DNA of 64,000 nt from Rhodoferax sp. (GTDB taxonomy: Bacteria; Pseudomonadota; Gammaproteobacteria; Burkholderiales; Burkholderiaceae_C). The stretch is taken from NCBI GenBank assembly GCA_031291305.1, contig JARLJH010000048.1:124001-188000 (forward strand), given 5' to 3'. The notes under the pieces are model-generated. The model had not been told where the DNA came from, searched no databases, and was given only the letters and a program-made list of their open reading frames with translations. Below, piece by piece: positions 8,709-18,791 of the stretch (the first letter of the stretch is position 1; each line of letters starts with the position of its first letter). Made by a program: the position numbers and the translations under genes.

Positions 8709-11300
8709 ATGTTGCAAGCCTACCGCGCCCACGTTGCCGAGCGCGCTACCCTGGGTATTCCCGCGTTGCCTCTGACGGCACAACAAACGGCAGATCTGAT
8801 TGAGCTGCTAAAAAATCCTCCAGCCGGTGAGGAAGCCTTTGTGCTGGATCTGATTACCCATCGCGTGCCAGCCGGTGTGGACGATGCCGCCAAGGTCAAG
8901 GCCAGCTATCTGGCTGCGGTGGCCCATGGTACTGAGAAATGTGCATTGATCAGCCGCGAAAAGGCAACAGAATTGCTCGGTACCATGCTTGGCGGCTACA
9001 ACCTGACTCCGCTGATTGACTTGCTTGATGACGCCGCTGTTGCGGGTGTCGCTGCGCAAGCTTTGAAAAAGACGCTTTTGATGTTCGACCAATTTCACGA
9101 CGTCAAGGAAAAGGCTGACCAAGGCAATGCACATGCCAAAGGTGTGTTGCAAAGCTGGGCTGATGCCGAGTGGTTCACCAGTCGTCCTGAAGTGCCACCA
9201 AGCATCACGTTGACGGTGCTCAAGGTCACGGGCGAAACCAACACCGATGACCTGTCGCCCGCACCAGATGCCTGGAGCCGCCCCGATATTCCGTTGCATG
9301 CCATGGCCATGCTTAAAAACAAGCGTGATGGCATCACGCCCGAAGAAGACGGCAAGCGCGGCCCGGTCAAGTTTATTGAAGACCTGCGCGCTCGTGGCAA
9401 CTTGGTCGCCTACGTGGGTGACGTGGTGGGTACCGGTTCCAGCCGCAAGTCGGCTACCAACAGCGTGTTGTGGTTCACCGGGGAGGATATTCCCTTTGTG
9501 CCCAACAAACGTTTCGGTGGTGTCTGCCTTGGCTCCAAAATTGCCCCGATTTTTTACAACACCATGGAAGACGCGGGTGCTTTGCCGATTGAGCTGGACG
9601 TGAGTCAGATGAATATGGGCGACACGATTGAGCTGCGTCCTTATGAAGGTAAAGCGCTCAAAGGCGGTGTGGTCGTTGCAGAGTTCACTCTTAAAAGTGA
9701 AGTGCTGTTTGACGAAGTGCGCGCTGGTGGTCGTATTCCCCTGATCATTGGGCGGGGCTTGACGGCCAAAGCCCGCGAGGCGTTGGGCCTGCCGGTATCG
9801 ACCCTGTTCCGCTTGCCGCAGAACCCTAAAGCCACTGGCAAGGGGTTCACATTGGCGCAAAAAATGGTGGGTCGTGCCTGCGGATTGCCAGAAGGTCAGG
9901 GCGTGTTGCCAGGTACCTATTGCGAGCCCAAGATGACCAGTGTCGGCTCCCAGGACACCACCGGCCCGATGACACGTGACGAGTTGAAAGACCTGGCTTG
10001 CCTGGGCTTCAGTGCCGATTTGGTAATGCAGTCTTTCTGCCACACGGCGGCCTACCCCAAGCCGGTGGATGTGAAGATGCACCATGAACTGCCCGAGTTC
10101 ATCAGCAATCGCGGTGGTATTCCATTGCGTCCGGGCGACGGCATCATCCACAGCTGGCTCAATCGCATGCTGCTGCCAGACACCGTGGGCACTGGTGGTG
10201 ATAGCCACACCCGTTTCCCGATTGGTATCAGCTTCCCTGCCGGTTCAGGTTTGGTGGCGTTTGGTGCAGCCACTGGCGTGATGCCGCTGGATATGCCTGA
10301 GAGCGTGCTGGTGCGCTTCAAAGGCCAGATGCAGCCTGGCATCACGCTGCGCGATCTTGTCAACGCCATTCCGCTGTACGCCATCAAGTCGGGAGAGCTG
10401 ACAGTGGCCAAACAAGGCAAGAAGAACGTGTTCTCGGGGCGCATTCTGGAAATTGAAGGCTTGCCTGACCTCAAGGTTGAGCAAGCATTTGAGCTGAGTG
10501 ATGCCTCGGCCGAGCGCAGTGCGGCCGGTTGCACGGTGCATCTGAGCAAAGAGCCGATCATTGAGTACATCAACAGCAACATTGTTATGCTCAAGTGGAT
10601 GATCGCTAACGGTTATTCGGATGTGCGCACCATCAACCGTCGTATCAAGGCCATGGAAGCCTGGTTGGCTGATCCCAAATTGCTCAAGGCCGATGCTGAT
10701 GCCGAATATGCCAGCGTGATTGAGATTGACTTGGCAGATATTCACGAACCCATCGTTGCATGCCCGAATGACCCTGACGATGTTAAGACCCTGTCCGACG
10801 TTGCTGGTGCCAAAATTGATGAGGTGTTTATTGGTTCCTGCATGACCAACATTGGCCACTTCCGCGCAGCCTCCAAATTGCTTGAAAACAAGCGTGACAT
10901 CCCGGTCAAGCTGTGGATGGCACCACCTACCAAGATGGATGCCAAGCAGTTGACGGAAGAGGGGCACTATGGCGTGCTTGGTTCAGCGGGTGCGCGCATG
11001 GAAATGCCGGGCTGTAGCTTGTGCATGGGTAATCAAGCGCAGGTGAAGGAGGGGGCTACGGTGTTCTCGACATCCACGCGGAATTTCCCCAACCGTTTGG
11101 GTAAAAACAGCTATGTCTACTTGGGAAGCGCTGAGCTAGCAACTATCTGCTCCAAGTTGGGTCGTATTCCCACCAAGGCTGAGTACATGGCTGACATGGG
11201 CGTACTGACGGCTGCAAGCAGCAAAATTTATCAGTACCTGAACTTTGACAAGGTAAAGGACTACACCGATGCTGCTGACAGCGTGAAAGCCTCCGCTTGA
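8709..11300 (+). CDS. acnB: Aconitate hydratase B / 2-methylisocitrate dehydratase
   Basis: Isomerises citrate to isocitrate through cis-aconitate; 863 residues, as usual for AcnB. Order follows AcnB: an N-terminal helical HEAT-like domain (1-160), the swivel domain (about 165-385; [33 protein letters not shown]), then the catalytic core with the 4Fe-4S cysteines in [12 protein letters not shown] and [11 protein letters not shown] and the substrate segment [14 protein letters not shown] at 8709 follows AAGGAG (8696-8700); an in-frame TTG at 8703 is not needed. A strong terminator follows. Confidence 0.98.
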   Translation: MLQAYRAHVAERATLGIPALPLTAQQTADLIELLKNPPAGEEAFVLDLITHRVPAGVDDAAKVKASYLAAVAHGTEKCALISREKATELLGTMLGGYNLTPLIDLLDDAAVAGVAAQALKKTLLMFDQFHDVKEKADQGNAHAKGVLQSWADAEWFTSRPEVPPSITLTVLKVTGETNTDDLSPAPDAWSRPDIPLHAMAMLKNKRDGITPEEDGKRGPVKFIEDLRARGNLVAYVGDVVGTGSSRKSATNSVLWFTGEDIPFVPNKRFGGVCLGSKIAPIFYNTMEDAGALPIELDVSQMNMGDTIELRPYEGKALKGGVVVAEFTLKSEVLFDEVRAGGRIPLIIGRGLTAKAREALGLPVSTLFRLPQNPKATGKGFTLAQKMVGRACGLPEGQGVLPGTYCEPKMTSVGSQDTTGPMTRDELKDLACLGFSADLVMQSFCHTAAYPKPVDVKMHHELPEFISNRGGIPLRPGDGIIHSWLNRMLLPDTVGTGGDSHTRFPIGISFPAGSGLVAFGAATGVMPLDMPESVLVRFKGQMQPGITLRDLVNAIPLYAIKSGELTVAKQGKKNVFSGRILEIEGLPDLKVEQAFELSDASAERSAAGCTVHLSKEPIIEYINSNIVMLKWMIANGYSDVRTINRRIKAMEAWLADPKLLKADADAEYASVIEIDLADIHEPIVACPNDPDDVKTLSDVAGAKIDEVFIGSCMTNIGHFRAASKLLENKRDIPVKLWMAPPTKMDAKQLTEEGHYGVLGSAGARMEMPGCSLCMGNQAQVKEGATVFSTSTRNFPNRLGKNSYVYLGSAELATICSKLGRIPTKAEYMADMGVLTAASSKIYQYLNFDKVKDYTDAADSVKASA

Positions 11301-11336
11301 ACTAACGGATTCACTGTCTGACTCCAAACGGGGTGA

Positions 11337-11368
11337 AGCCCTGCAAGTGATCTTGTGGGGCTTTTTTT
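11337..11368 (+). terminator. Rho-independent terminator after acnB
   Basis: An 11-bp stem (AGCCCTGCAAG pairing with CTTGTGGGGCT, two G-U pairs), a TGAT loop and a run of seven T. It closes the mdh-acnB unit. Confidence 0.93.
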
Positions 11369-11453
11369 ATGGTGGCGCAACAAAACATGACGGTTAAACT
11401 CCTTGGATTCCCAGTTTGTTCATCAAGCTGACATATTCCCCAAGGAGTTTTCT

Positions 11454-12101
11454 GTGTTTTTTGGCAAGCTGCTTCCGCGAGATACCAATTTTTTCACCAT
11501 GTTCAACCAGCACGCAGACTACACCGTTGTGGCTGCAAAGGCTTTTTCGAACTTGGTTGCCAATTACAGCGACCCTGAATTGCGTGAGAAATACCACCGT
11601 GAGGTTAATCATGCTGAAGGCGCTGCAGACCGTGTCACGCATGAGGTCAACAAGGCGATTCATAAGACCTTCATCACGCCAATTGATCGTGAGCAAATCC
11701 ACAGTCTGATCAACACCATGGACGATGTTGCCGACCTGATTCAAGATTCAGCGGAGACCATGGCTTTGTACGATGTGCATCACATGACAGACGCAATCAA
11801 GCGCTTGACGGATTTGAGCGTCAAGTGTTGCGAGCGGGTGCGGGACGCTGTTTACCTGTTGAGCAAGATCGCTGAGGCCTCCACTGCAGAAGCAGCCTTG
11901 AAAACCTGCGATGAGATTGACAAGCTGGAAAGTGATGCTGACCGCGTCATGCGAACAGCGATGAGCAAGTTGTTCCGCGAGGAGCCGGACGTGCGTGAAC
12001 TGATCAAGCTGAAAGCCATTTATGAGCTGTTAGAGACGATTACCGACCGGTGCGAAGACGTTGCCAACCTGATCGAGGGCATCATCCTCGAAAACTCCTG
12101 A
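11454..12101 (+). CDS. DUF47 family PhoU-like phosphate transport regulator
   Basis: 215-residue all-helical protein of the TIGR00153/DUF47 family, distantly related to PhoU. It starts with FFGKLLPRDTNFFTMFNQHADY, which is typical, and contains the paired acidic helix motifs with E/DxxxD patterns (INTMDDVADLIQD; EVNHAEGAADRVTHEV). The GTG at 11454 follows CAAGGAG (11441-11447); the longer frame from 11403 runs over this site. It is followed after 20 bp by pit; such pairs are widespread and the DUF47 protein is thought to modulate the Pit carrier. Confidence 0.9.
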   Translation: MFFGKLLPRDTNFFTMFNQHADYTVVAAKAFSNLVANYSDPELREKYHREVNHAEGAADRVTHEVNKAIHKTFITPIDREQIHSLINTMDDVADLIQDSAETMALYDVHHMTDAIKRLTDLSVKCCERVRDAVYLLSKIAEASTAEAALKTCDEIDKLESDADRVMRTAMSKLFREEPDVRELIKLKAIYELLETITDRCEDVANLIEGIILENS

Positions 12102-12121
12102 TCAGCGGCGGGGTTCTAGCT

Positions 12122-13132
12122 ATGGAAACCGTGCAAACCGCTGTTTGGGTTGTTGTTGTTCTGGTGATGATGGCAGTGGTGTTCGATTTCATGAACGGGT
12201 TTCATGATGCCGCTAACTCCATCGCCACGGTCGTCTCTACCGGTGTGCTCAAACCCGGTCAGGCGGTGATTTTTGCCGCATTTTTCAATGTCGTTGCCAT
12301 CTTCATCTTTCACTTGAGTGTGGCTGCCACGGTTGGCAAGGGCACGGTACTACCAGGTGTGGTGGACACGCATGTGGTTTTTGGCGCATTGATTGGTGCC
12401 ATCTCATGGAACTTTATTACCTGGTACTACGGTATTCCAAGTAGTTCGTCACACGCGTTGATTGGTGGCATTGTCGGCGCGGCCATCGCCAAGGCTGGCG
12501 TGGCGTCGCTGATCGTCTCAGGCATTATGAAAACCGTGATTTTCATTTTTCTCTCACCGTTGCTGGGATTTTTGTTGGGATCCCTCATGATGGTGTTGGT
12601 GTCCTGGCTATTCAAAGGATTTCGCCCCTTGAAGGTGGATAAATGGTTCAGGCGGCTGCAATTGGTCTCAGCGGGTGCCTATAGTCTTGGGCACGGGGGC
12701 AATGACTCACAAAAAACCATTGGCATCATCTGGATGCTGTTGATTGCCACCGGCTATACCAGTGCTGCTGACAGTTCGCCGCCCGTTTGGGTGGTGATCA
12801 TTTGTTATTCGGCCATTGGCTTGGGCACAATGTTAGGTGGGTGGCGTATTGTGAAAACCATGGGGCAAAAAATCACCAAACTCAAACCGGTTGGCGGGTT
12901 TTGTGCGGAAACTGGCGGTGCCATCACTCTGTTCTTGGCTACCGCCATGGGCGTGCCGGTATCCACGACGCACACGATTACCGGCGCCATTGTGGGCGTG
13001 GGCTCCACCCGGCGTGCCAGTGCTGTTCGCTGGGGTGTGGCAGGTAACATCATCTGGGCTTGGATTTTGACTATTCCAGCCAGTGCCTTCGTCGCTGCCG
13101 TGGCTTACTGGATCAGCTTGCAGGTGTTTTAA
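12122..13132 (+). CDS. pit: Inorganic phosphate transporter, Pit family
   Basis: 336-residue integral membrane protein that takes up phosphate (often as a metal-phosphate complex) driven by protons. It has about ten hydrophobic segments and the two inverted family repeats GFHDAANSIATVV near the N-terminus and SLGHGGNDSQKTIGII near residue 200, together with SSSHALIGG and VSTTHTITGAI. ATG at 12122 (METVQTAVW) is chosen; an earlier start would overlap the DUF47 gene. The two genes form one unit. Confidence 0.95.
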   Translation: METVQTAVWVVVVLVMMAVVFDFMNGFHDAANSIATVVSTGVLKPGQAVIFAAFFNVVAIFIFHLSVAATVGKGTVLPGVVDTHVVFGALIGAISWNFITWYYGIPSSSSHALIGGIVGAAIAKAGVASLIVSGIMKTVIFIFLSPLLGFLLGSLMMVLVSWLFKGFRPLKVDKWFRRLQLVSAGAYSLGHGGNDSQKTIGIIWMLLIATGYTSAADSSPPVWVVIICYSAIGLGTMLGGWRIVKTMGQKITKLKPVGGFCAETGGAITLFLATAMGVPVSTTHTITGAIVGVGSTRRASAVRWGVAGNIIWAWILTIPASAFVAAVAYWISLQVF

Positions 13133-13149
13133 AGCACCTGGTCGCATAT

Positions 13150-13671
13150 TTATTTGGGTGCCGCTGTATCACCCAGGCCCAAGGTCCTGTCCATCAGCAC
13201 CACATCCAGCCAGCGATCAAATTTTCGGCCACAAGCGGTTAGCGTACCAACATGGGCAAACCCCGCACTTCTGTGCACGCCGATAGAGCCTTGGTTGCCA
13301 GAGTCACCGATGACAGCAATCATTTTTCTTACGCCCGCGCATTCTGCCTGGCGCATGAGTTCGGCCAGCAGGGCGCGGCCCAATCCGGTACCCGACGCTT
13401 CAGGTGCGAGATAAATAGAGTCTTCCGCAGAAAATCTATAGGCTGGTCGGGGTTTGAACCAGTTGCAGTAGGCATAGCCCAGTATCTGAGTGCCATCTGT
13501 TGCGACGAGATACGGAAGCCCTTTGCTGATAACGTCATCACGGCGCAGAGCCATGTCGGTCTCGCTAGGGGGTTCGACCTCAAAAGAGCCCGTGCCATGC
13601 TTGACGTGGTGTGCGTAAATAGCGGTGATCTGATTGATGTCTCTGGGATGGCTGGGGCGAATGATAAGCAT
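13150..13671 (-). CDS. GNAT family N-acetyltransferase (phosphinothricin/MnaT-like)
   Basis: 173 residues with a single acetyltransferase domain. The family pattern includes IRPSHPRDINQITAIYAHHV, GTGSFEVEPPS, the acetyl-CoA loop GTGLGRALLAELM and NQGSIGVHRSAGFAHVGTL. This group includes PPT acetyltransferases and the YncA/MnaT methionine-derivative acetyltransferases; the substrate cannot be fixed here. It is convergent with pit and its start codon lies only 130 bp from rpsP on the other strand. Confidence 0.88.
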   Translation of the reverse strand: MLIIRPSHPRDINQITAIYAHHVKHGTGSFEVEPPSETDMALRRDDVISKGLPYLVATDGTQILGYAYCNWFKPRPAYRFSAEDSIYLAPEASGTGLGRALLAELMRQAECAGVRKMIAVIGDSGNQGSIGVHRSAGFAHVGTLTACGRKFDRWLDVVLMDRTLGLGDTAAPK

Positions 13672-13685
13672 GTGTTGTTAGTGGA

Positions 13686-13691
13686 TATAAT
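13686..13691 (+). promoter_or_regulatory. Possible -10 box for the rpsP operon
   Basis: A perfect TATAAT lies 110 bp upstream of rpsP in the gap from the divergent acetyltransferase gene. No good -35 is found at the expected distance, so this is tentative. Confidence 0.35.
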
Positions 13692-13801
13692 ACTAGGTTG
13701 TCTGGCGTGTCGCTGGCCGGGTGGCCAAGTCGCGTGTCTCAAACGTCGGGCTCAGTGCCAATTTTCGTGGAATTAAAACGCCACTTCCCAAAGGATAAAT
13801 C

Positions 13802-14053
13802 ATGGTCGTCATTCGACTCGCCCGTGGCGGTGCAAAAGCTCGCCCGTTTTTCAATATTGTGGTTGCAGACAAGCGCACCCGTCGCGATGGTCGCTTCATT
13901 GAACGCATCGGTTTTTACAACCCGATTGCTACTGCCAATGAAGAAAGCATCCGCATCGCTCAGGACCGCTTGACCTACTGGAAGAGCGTGGGTGCACAGG
14001 CTTCTCCCACGGTGGAGCGTCTGGTGAATCAAGCTGCCAAAAAAGCAGCTTGA
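13802..14053 (+). CDS. rpsP: 30S ribosomal protein S16
   Basis: 83 residues, normal size, with the S16 signature [25 protein letters not shown] (given here in part: [14 protein letters not shown]) and [11 protein letters not shown] follows AAAGGA. It is the first gene of the conserved rpsP-rimM-trmD-rplS operon. Confidence 0.98.
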   Translation: MVVIRLARGGAKARPFFNIVVADKRTRRDGRFIERIGFYNPIATANEESIRIAQDRLTYWKSVGAQASPTVERLVNQAAKKAA

Positions 14054-14061
14054 GGGTGGCC

Positions 14062-14625
14062 ATGCTGCCCGGCCTGGAGGCTGCCGAAATGCCGGCAGAT
14101 GCCATCGAAGTCGGGCGCATTACTGATGCCTGGGGCATCAAGGGGTGGTTCAAGGTTCTGCCCTACAGCGCCGATCCTGAGGCGCTTTTTTCTTCCAAAC
14201 GCTGGTTTTTGCTGCCCGCTGAGAAAGGTGCCAAAACGTTTCAAGGTGTTGGATGTTTGAAAATCAAGGAAGCCAAAATACATTCAGACACCGTTGTCGC
14301 TTGCGCGCACGAGGCGAATGATCGCAACGCCGCCGATGCACTGCGCGGTGCACGCATTTTCATTGCCAAATCGAGTTTTCCGACCCCCAAAAAAGATGAA
14401 TACTACTGGGTTGACCTGATCGGGTTGGATGTGGTTAACCGTGAAGGTGTTGCGCTTGGTCAGGTGCACGAGTTGCTGTCAACCGGGCCGCAAACGGTCC
14501 TGGTAATTAATTACCTGGCAGATGGCCGTGCGTTGCAGCGGATGATCCCCTTTGTGGCCGTATACATTGACGATGTCGATCTGGCAGCCCGGCGAATTCT
14601 GGTGGACTGGCAGCCCGACTACTGA
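14062..14625 (+). CDS. rimM: 16S rRNA processing protein RimM
   Basis: Ribosome maturation factor that binds S19 in the 30S head during assembly; 187 residues. It has an N-terminal RimM barrel ([20 protein letters not shown]), and a C-terminal PRC-barrel ([32 protein letters not shown]). In-frame TTG 14050 and GTG 14056 exist, but GAGGG at 14051-14055 is well placed for ATG 14062, which is chosen. It overlaps neither neighbour. Confidence 0.94.
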   Translation: MLPGLEAAEMPADAIEVGRITDAWGIKGWFKVLPYSADPEALFSSKRWFLLPAEKGAKTFQGVGCLKIKEAKIHSDTVVACAHEANDRNAADALRGARIFIAKSSFPTPKKDEYYWVDLIGLDVVNREGVALGQVHELLSTGPQTVLVINYLADGRALQRMIPFVAVYIDDVDLAARRILVDWQPDY

Positions 14626-14635
14626 TTGGGACATC

Positions 14636-15379
14636 ATGCAATTTGATGTCGTCACGCTTTTTCCGGAACTTTTCACCCCATTTTTGACCACCGGCATCAC
14701 CCGGAGGGCCTTTGAGTCGGGGCAAGTCAAGGTCAAGCTTAATAACCTGCGCGACTTTGCCGAGGGCAACTACCGCCGCGTGGATGATCGTCCGTTTGGT
14801 GGCGGTCCGGGCATGGTCATGATGGCGGAGCCGCTGTCGCAATGCGTGACAAGTATTCGTGCAGAGCGTGCAGACAATGTGCCGGTGGTGCTGTTTTCGC
14901 CCGTGGGGCAGCCTTTGACTCACGCCATGGTCACCAACTGGGCCAACAGTCAGGGGGCGGTGCTGCTGTGCGGTCGCTATGAGGGGTTGGACCAGCGTTT
15001 CATTGATACTCAGGTCACCGAGCAGATCAGTCTGGGCGACTTTGTGCTCTCGGGTGGCGAGATTGCGGCCATGGCCTTGCTCGACGCGGTGGCGCGTTTG
15101 CAGCCGGGGGTACTCAGTGATGCAGAAAGCCACGTGCAGGATAGTTTTAACCCGGCGCTCGATGGTTTGCTGGACTGCCCACATTACACCCGGCCCGAAG
15201 TCTGGCAAGGCAGGGGTGTGCCTGATGTCCTGCTGTCGGGGCACCACCTGCACATCGAGCGCTGGCGTCGTGATCAACGCTTGACACTAACTGCCCGGCT
15301 GCGCCCCGACTTAATTGCGCAAGCCCGACAAGCTGGTCATTTGACGATGCAAGACGAGGCCTTGCTTGCCAAGCTATAA
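14636..15379 (+). CDS. trmD: tRNA (guanine-37-N1)-methyltransferase
   Basis: Methylates G37 of tRNAs reading CNN codons, preventing +1 frameshifts. The 247-residue SPOUT enzyme starts [13 protein letters not shown] and contains [12 protein letters not shown], the knotted SAM site [15 protein letters not shown] and [10 protein letters not shown], and the C-terminal [15 protein letters not shown]. The open frame begins earlier (14552) but that part overlaps rimM; ATG 14636 is 10 bp after the rimM stop. Confidence 0.97.
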   Translation: MQFDVVTLFPELFTPFLTTGITRRAFESGQVKVKLNNLRDFAEGNYRRVDDRPFGGGPGMVMMAEPLSQCVTSIRAERADNVPVVLFSPVGQPLTHAMVTNWANSQGAVLLCGRYEGLDQRFIDTQVTEQISLGDFVLSGGEIAAMALLDAVARLQPGVLSDAESHVQDSFNPALDGLLDCPHYTRPEVWQGRGVPDVLLSGHHLHIERWRRDQRLTLTARLRPDLIAQARQAGHLTMQDEALLAKL

Positions 15380-15408
15380 TAGCTGGCTAACCGATCCTCT
15401 GTGAGGCC

Positions 15409-15432
15409 GCTCAAACTTTCAAAGTGTTGAGC
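15409..15432 (+). promoter_or_regulatory. Hairpin in the rplS leader
   Basis: In the 101-bp gap before rplS the arms GCTCAA and TTGAGC enclose a further complementary ACTTT/AAAGT, giving a compact inverted repeat 49 bp upstream of the start codon. A regulatory role is unproven. Confidence 0.35.
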
Positions 15433-15480
15433 TTGCTTCAATCCTGATGCTGGCGCTTGCATGATCATTTGAGGTCTTAT

Positions 15481-15858
15481 ATGAATCTGATTCAAACTCT
15501 TGAGCAAGAAGAAATTGCTCGTCTGAACAAAACCATCCCTGATTTTGGCCCTGGCGACACCGTCGTGGTCAGCCTGAACGTCGTTGAAGGTACCCGCAAG
15601 CGGCTCCAGGCCTATGAAGGTGTGGTGATTGCCAAGCGCAACCGTGGTCTGAATAGCGGCTTTACCGTGCGCAAGATTTCCAGCGGGGAAGGCGTTGAGC
15701 GTACCTTCCAGACCTACAGCCCACTGATTGCCAGCATTGAAGTCAAGCGCCGTGGTGACGTGCGCCGCGCCAAGCTGTACTACCTGCGTGACCGTAGCGG
15801 CAAGTCGGCACGTATCAAGGAAAAGCTGCCAGCCCGCAAGACCGTGGTTGCCGCATAA
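15481..15858 (+). CDS. rplS: 50S ribosomal protein L19
   Basis: 125 residues, close to the usual L19 length. Signatures are FGPGDTVVV (as [20 protein letters not shown]), [21 protein letters not shown] and [12 protein letters not shown], with [17 protein letters not shown] 15481 ([11 protein letters not shown]) matches the family start; an upstream in-frame ATG at 15457 adds eight residues not seen in L19. It ends the operon before a strong terminator. Confidence 0.98.
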   Translation: MNLIQTLEQEEIARLNKTIPDFGPGDTVVVSLNVVEGTRKRLQAYEGVVIAKRNRGLNSGFTVRKISSGEGVERTFQTYSPLIASIEVKRRGDVRRAKLYYLRDRSGKSARIKEKLPARKTVVAA

Positions 15859-15874
15859 GGCGAAACGTGTCCTC

Positions 15875-15913
15875 AAAAAAACCGCCTTCTGGGAACAGTG
15901 GCGGTTTTTTTTT
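15875..15913 (+). terminator. Terminator after rplS
   Basis: ACCGCC (15881-15886) pairs with GGCGGT (15900-15905), extended by A and T tracts on both sides; a run of nine T follows. It could work in both directions. Confidence 0.92.
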
Positions 15914-15932
15914 CGCCCATGAATGCTTCGGC

Positions 15933-16613
15933 ATGACCACTGTGCCGTTGCCGCTGATGGATCCACGTCAGGTGCCAGTGGTTCAAGTCGACGCGCACAT
16001 GCCAGCTGTGTCGGCCGCTAGCTTGCGACCCGACGCATTGAGACAGCGGTTTTTGACACCGCCAACCTGGCAACCTGAGTTGGTGGCGGAAAAGAAGTTC
16101 ATGGAGCGTGCTCCCATGCATGCGGCCGTTCTCATTACCGTTGTGATGCGTCAGGAACCCACGGTGATACTGACCCAACGTACGGTGCATTTGTCCACTC
16201 ATGCTGGGCAGATTGCTTTTCCAGGGGGAAAGCTGGATGAAACCGACGCCGATGCCGCCGCTGCCGCCCAGCGTGAGGCCTATGAAGAGGTGGGGTTGGA
16301 GTCGCAATGGATTGAGGTGCTGGGGCAATTACCCCTGTACACCACCGGTTCCGCGTTCGTGGTCACGCCCGTTGTTGCGTTGGTACAACCAGGTTTCACG
16401 CTGCACGCGAACGTTCATGAGGTGTCGGACGTCTTTGAGGTGCCGCTGAATTTCCTGATGAATCCAGCCAACCATCGTCACCATCAGGTGCATTGGCAGG
16501 GGGTGGAGCGCTACTGGTTGTCCATGCCGTATCAAGACGGTGTGCAAGAACGTTTTATCTGGGGAGCCACAGCGGGCATGCTGCGTAATTTTTACCGGTT
16601 TTTAGTTGCTTGA
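15933..16613 (+). CDS. NUDIX hydrolase, CoA pyrophosphatase (NudL)-like
   Basis: 226 residues. The NUDIX box is FPGGKLDETDADAAAAAQREAYEEVGL, read here as FPGGKLDETD followed by AQREAYEEVGL at about residues 105-130; the arrangement with GG-x-LD-x-x-D resembles coenzyme A pyrophosphatases of the NudL/YeaB group, which cleave CoA to 3',5'-ADP and phosphopantetheine. The flanking VILTQRTVHLSTHAGQIAFPGG also fits. ATG 15933 is chosen because the frame further upstream runs through the rplS terminator; Met at 15957 is an alternative. Confidence 0.85.
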   Translation: MTTVPLPLMDPRQVPVVQVDAHMPAVSAASLRPDALRQRFLTPPTWQPELVAEKKFMERAPMHAAVLITVVMRQEPTVILTQRTVHLSTHAGQIAFPGGKLDETDADAAAAAQREAYEEVGLESQWIEVLGQLPLYTTGSAFVVTPVVALVQPGFTLHANVHEVSDVFEVPLNFLMNPANHRHHQVHWQGVERYWLSMPYQDGVQERFIWGATAGMLRNFYRFLVA

Positions 16614-16651
16614 AGACAGTGCTGACATAGTGCAGCCGCTATGATCATTGC

Positions 16652-17623
16652 ATGAGCTTCTTCTCGGTGCTTTTCGCCCTGCTGCTGGAACAAGCCCGGC
16701 CACTGGGCCGTGGCAATTTCATCCATGTAACCATGCGTTCCTGGGTGCGCTGGTGTGCCCGAACGCTGGATGCAGGCAAACCCGTGCATGGCTGGTTGGT
16801 CTGGAGTCTGGCAGTGGGGGGGCCTGCACTTGTTGCCCTGGCGATCTACTGGCTGTTGGGCCTGTTTGTGAGTTGGGCCCTGGCGGTGCTGTGGAGCGCC
16901 CTGGTGTTGTACACGTCGCTGGGTTTTCGTCAGTTCAGTTTTCATTTCACCCAAATCCGCGATGCGTTGGCCGCCGGTGATGATGCATTGGCGCTGCGTC
17001 TGCTGGCCGACTGGCAGCACACTTCGGTCAAAGACATGCCGCGCAGCGAGATCATTGGTCGGGTGGTTGAAACATCGGTGCTGGCGGCTCATCGGCACGT
17101 TTTTGGTGTGCTGGCCTGGTTCTCGGTGTTGGCAGCCCTGGGGCTCGGGCCCACCGGCGCAGTGCTGTACCGCCTTGCAGAGTTTGTCGCGCGCTATTGG
17201 CAGCATCAAAGCGAGGCGCACTTTCAGCCGGTCAGTGACGCTGCGCAAAGCCATGCGCGACAAGCCTGGGCCTTCATGGACTGGATACCGGCGCGTCTCA
17301 CGGCGATCGGGTTTGCGGTGGTCGGTAATTTTGAGGAAGCTGTGGATGGTTGGCGACGCTACGCACAACAAGGTAACCCGAGCAACGATGGCTTGGTGTT
17401 GGCTGCGACGACGGGTGCGGTCAACATCGCTTTGCGTGCAACCAGCGGACCTCTATATTCGCCAAGCCATGCATCAACCATGCCTGCCGACGAGGATGTG
17501 TCGGCCGGGCGGCCTGCGCCTGAGTTGTCGCACCTAGCCGTCGTGGTGGGGTTGGTGTGGCGCACCGTGGTCATGTGGGTGCTGTTGCTGGCCTTGTTGA
17601 CACTCGCGCGCCTGTTGGGTTAA
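16652..17623 (+). CDS. CobD/CbiB family membrane protein
   Basis: 323 residues with several membrane segments and the CbiB/CobD-type layout (SFFSVLFALLLEQARPL start; long middle FVARYWQ; WAFMDWIPARLTAIGFAVVGNFEEAVDGWR near residue 210, which matches the family DxxPARLTA block). True CbiB makes adenosylcobinamide phosphate in cobalamin biosynthesis. In Burkholderiales this form occurs beside hisC outside a cobalamin cluster, as here, so a cobalamin role should not be assumed. Confidence 0.8.
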   Translation: MSFFSVLFALLLEQARPLGRGNFIHVTMRSWVRWCARTLDAGKPVHGWLVWSLAVGGPALVALAIYWLLGLFVSWALAVLWSALVLYTSLGFRQFSFHFTQIRDALAAGDDALALRLLADWQHTSVKDMPRSEIIGRVVETSVLAAHRHVFGVLAWFSVLAALGLGPTGAVLYRLAEFVARYWQHQSEAHFQPVSDAAQSHARQAWAFMDWIPARLTAIGFAVVGNFEEAVDGWRRYAQQGNPSNDGLVLAATTGAVNIALRATSGPLYSPSHASTMPADEDVSAGRPAPELSHLAVVVGLVWRTVVMWVLLLALLTLARLLG

Positions 17624-17633
17624 TTTGTAAGCT

Positions 17634-17680
17634 AAATTGGCTTCTAGCCCTTTTGATACAAGGGTAGTAAGCTATTATTT
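17634..17680 (-). repeat. Palindromic repeat copy 2, between cbiB-like gene and hisC
   Basis: Minus-strand AGCT (17670-17673), 19 nt, GGGCT (17646-17650), then AGAAGCCAATTT. Intergenic and close to consensus. Confidence 0.85.
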
Positions 17681-17695
17681 CTTAAGTGATTGTTG

Positions 17696-18766
17696 ATGTC
17701 ATCCCACTTTTACAGCCCGGTTGTCGATCAGCTGGTTCCCTACGTTGCTGGCGAGCAGCCCAAGCTTGACAAGCTGGTTAAGCTCAACACCAACGAAAAC
17801 CCATATCCGCCTTCACCACGGGTGGTGGCTGCCATCACTCAGGCGGCGCAGCAGGGCCTGCAGCTTTATCCCGACCCGGAGTCCAGCGCATTGCGCCAGG
17901 TGATTGCAGCGCATCTGGGGTTGGCCGAGCAACATGTGTTTCTGGGCAATGGCTCGGACGAAGTGTTGGCACATGCGTTTTTTGCCTTCTTCCAGCAGGG
18001 CCTACCACTGCTGATGCCTGATGTCAGCTACAGCTTTTACAAGGTGTATTGTGGACTTTACGGCATCACGGCGAAAACTGTACCGTTGGCCGACGACTTG
18101 AGCTTGAATGTGTCCGACTACGCTGTTGCACCTAGCCAGAGCGTGGCGGGCGTGGTCATTGCCAATCCGAACGCACCCACCGGTATGGGCTTGCCACTGG
18201 CTGACATTGAAAGATTGCTGGACATGCATCCGCAGTGCGTGGTGCTGGTGGACGAGGCCTATGTGGATTTCGGTGGTGAAAGCGCTGTGGGCCTGATCGC
18301 CCGCTACCCGAATCTGCTGGTGGTGCACACCCTGTCCAAATCGCGCTCTCTGGCAGGTTTGCGTATTGGCTACGCCTGCGGCCAGACGCATTTGATCGAT
18401 GCTTTGACGCGCGTCAAAAACAGCTTCAACTCGTATCCATTGGACCGCTTGGCCATCGCCGGAGGTGTTGCCGCTTTTGAAGACAAGGCTTATTTTGAGC
18501 AAACTCGCCAGCAGGTGATGGGTAGCCGCGAGGGCCTGGTACTGGCACTGGAGGATATGGGTTTTGTGGTTTTGCCGTCGCAGGCCAATTTTGTGTTTGC
18601 CCGTCACCCGGTGCATGATGCTGCTGGGCTGGCGGCGGGCTTGCGCGCACGTGGTGTGCTGGTGCGGCACTTCAAACTGCCGCGTATTGACCAGTACCTG
18701 CGCATCAGCGTGGGCACACCCGAGCAGTGTGATGCGCTGGTACAGGCATTGAGCAGCCTGCTATAG
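17696..18766 (+). CDS. hisC: Histidinol-phosphate aminotransferase (class I/II, PLP)
   Basis: PLP enzyme that transaminates imidazole acetol phosphate in histidine biosynthesis; 356 residues. It shows [14 protein letters not shown] near the N-terminus, [27 protein letters not shown] and the PLP-lysine block [17 protein letters not shown] 17696 is preceded by in-frame TTG codons that are less likely. No other his genes are nearby, so this may be a second hisC copy. A palindromic repeat lies 16 bp upstream of the start and probably occupies part of the leader. Confidence 0.92.
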   Translation: MSSHFYSPVVDQLVPYVAGEQPKLDKLVKLNTNENPYPPSPRVVAAITQAAQQGLQLYPDPESSALRQVIAAHLGLAEQHVFLGNGSDEVLAHAFFAFFQQGLPLLMPDVSYSFYKVYCGLYGITAKTVPLADDLSLNVSDYAVAPSQSVAGVVIANPNAPTGMGLPLADIERLLDMHPQCVVLVDEAYVDFGGESAVGLIARYPNLLVVHTLSKSRSLAGLRIGYACGQTHLIDALTRVKNSFNSYPLDRLAIAGGVAAFEDKAYFEQTRQQVMGSREGLVLALEDMGFVVLPSQANFVFARHPVHDAAGLAAGLRARGVLVRHFKLPRIDQYLRISVGTPEQCDALVQALSSLL

Positions 18767-18791
18767 CGCTGACGTGCGCGGCGCCGCAACT

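Noticed and set aside
8808..10208. 466-codon frame opposite acnB
   Set aside because: Long antisense frames arise from GC-rich codon use; it has no domain features. The same applies to frames opposite dxs (54338-55711), the DEAD-box gene (22846-24150) and the E1-beta gene (36727-38082).
11128..11160. AGCT stretch near the end of acnB
   Set aside because: Spacing and right half do not fit, and the residues are ordinary AcnB sequence.
15341..15380. TTGACG and TATAAT near the end of trmD as an rplS promoter
   Set aside because: The spacing is 28 bp, too long for a sigma-70 promoter.
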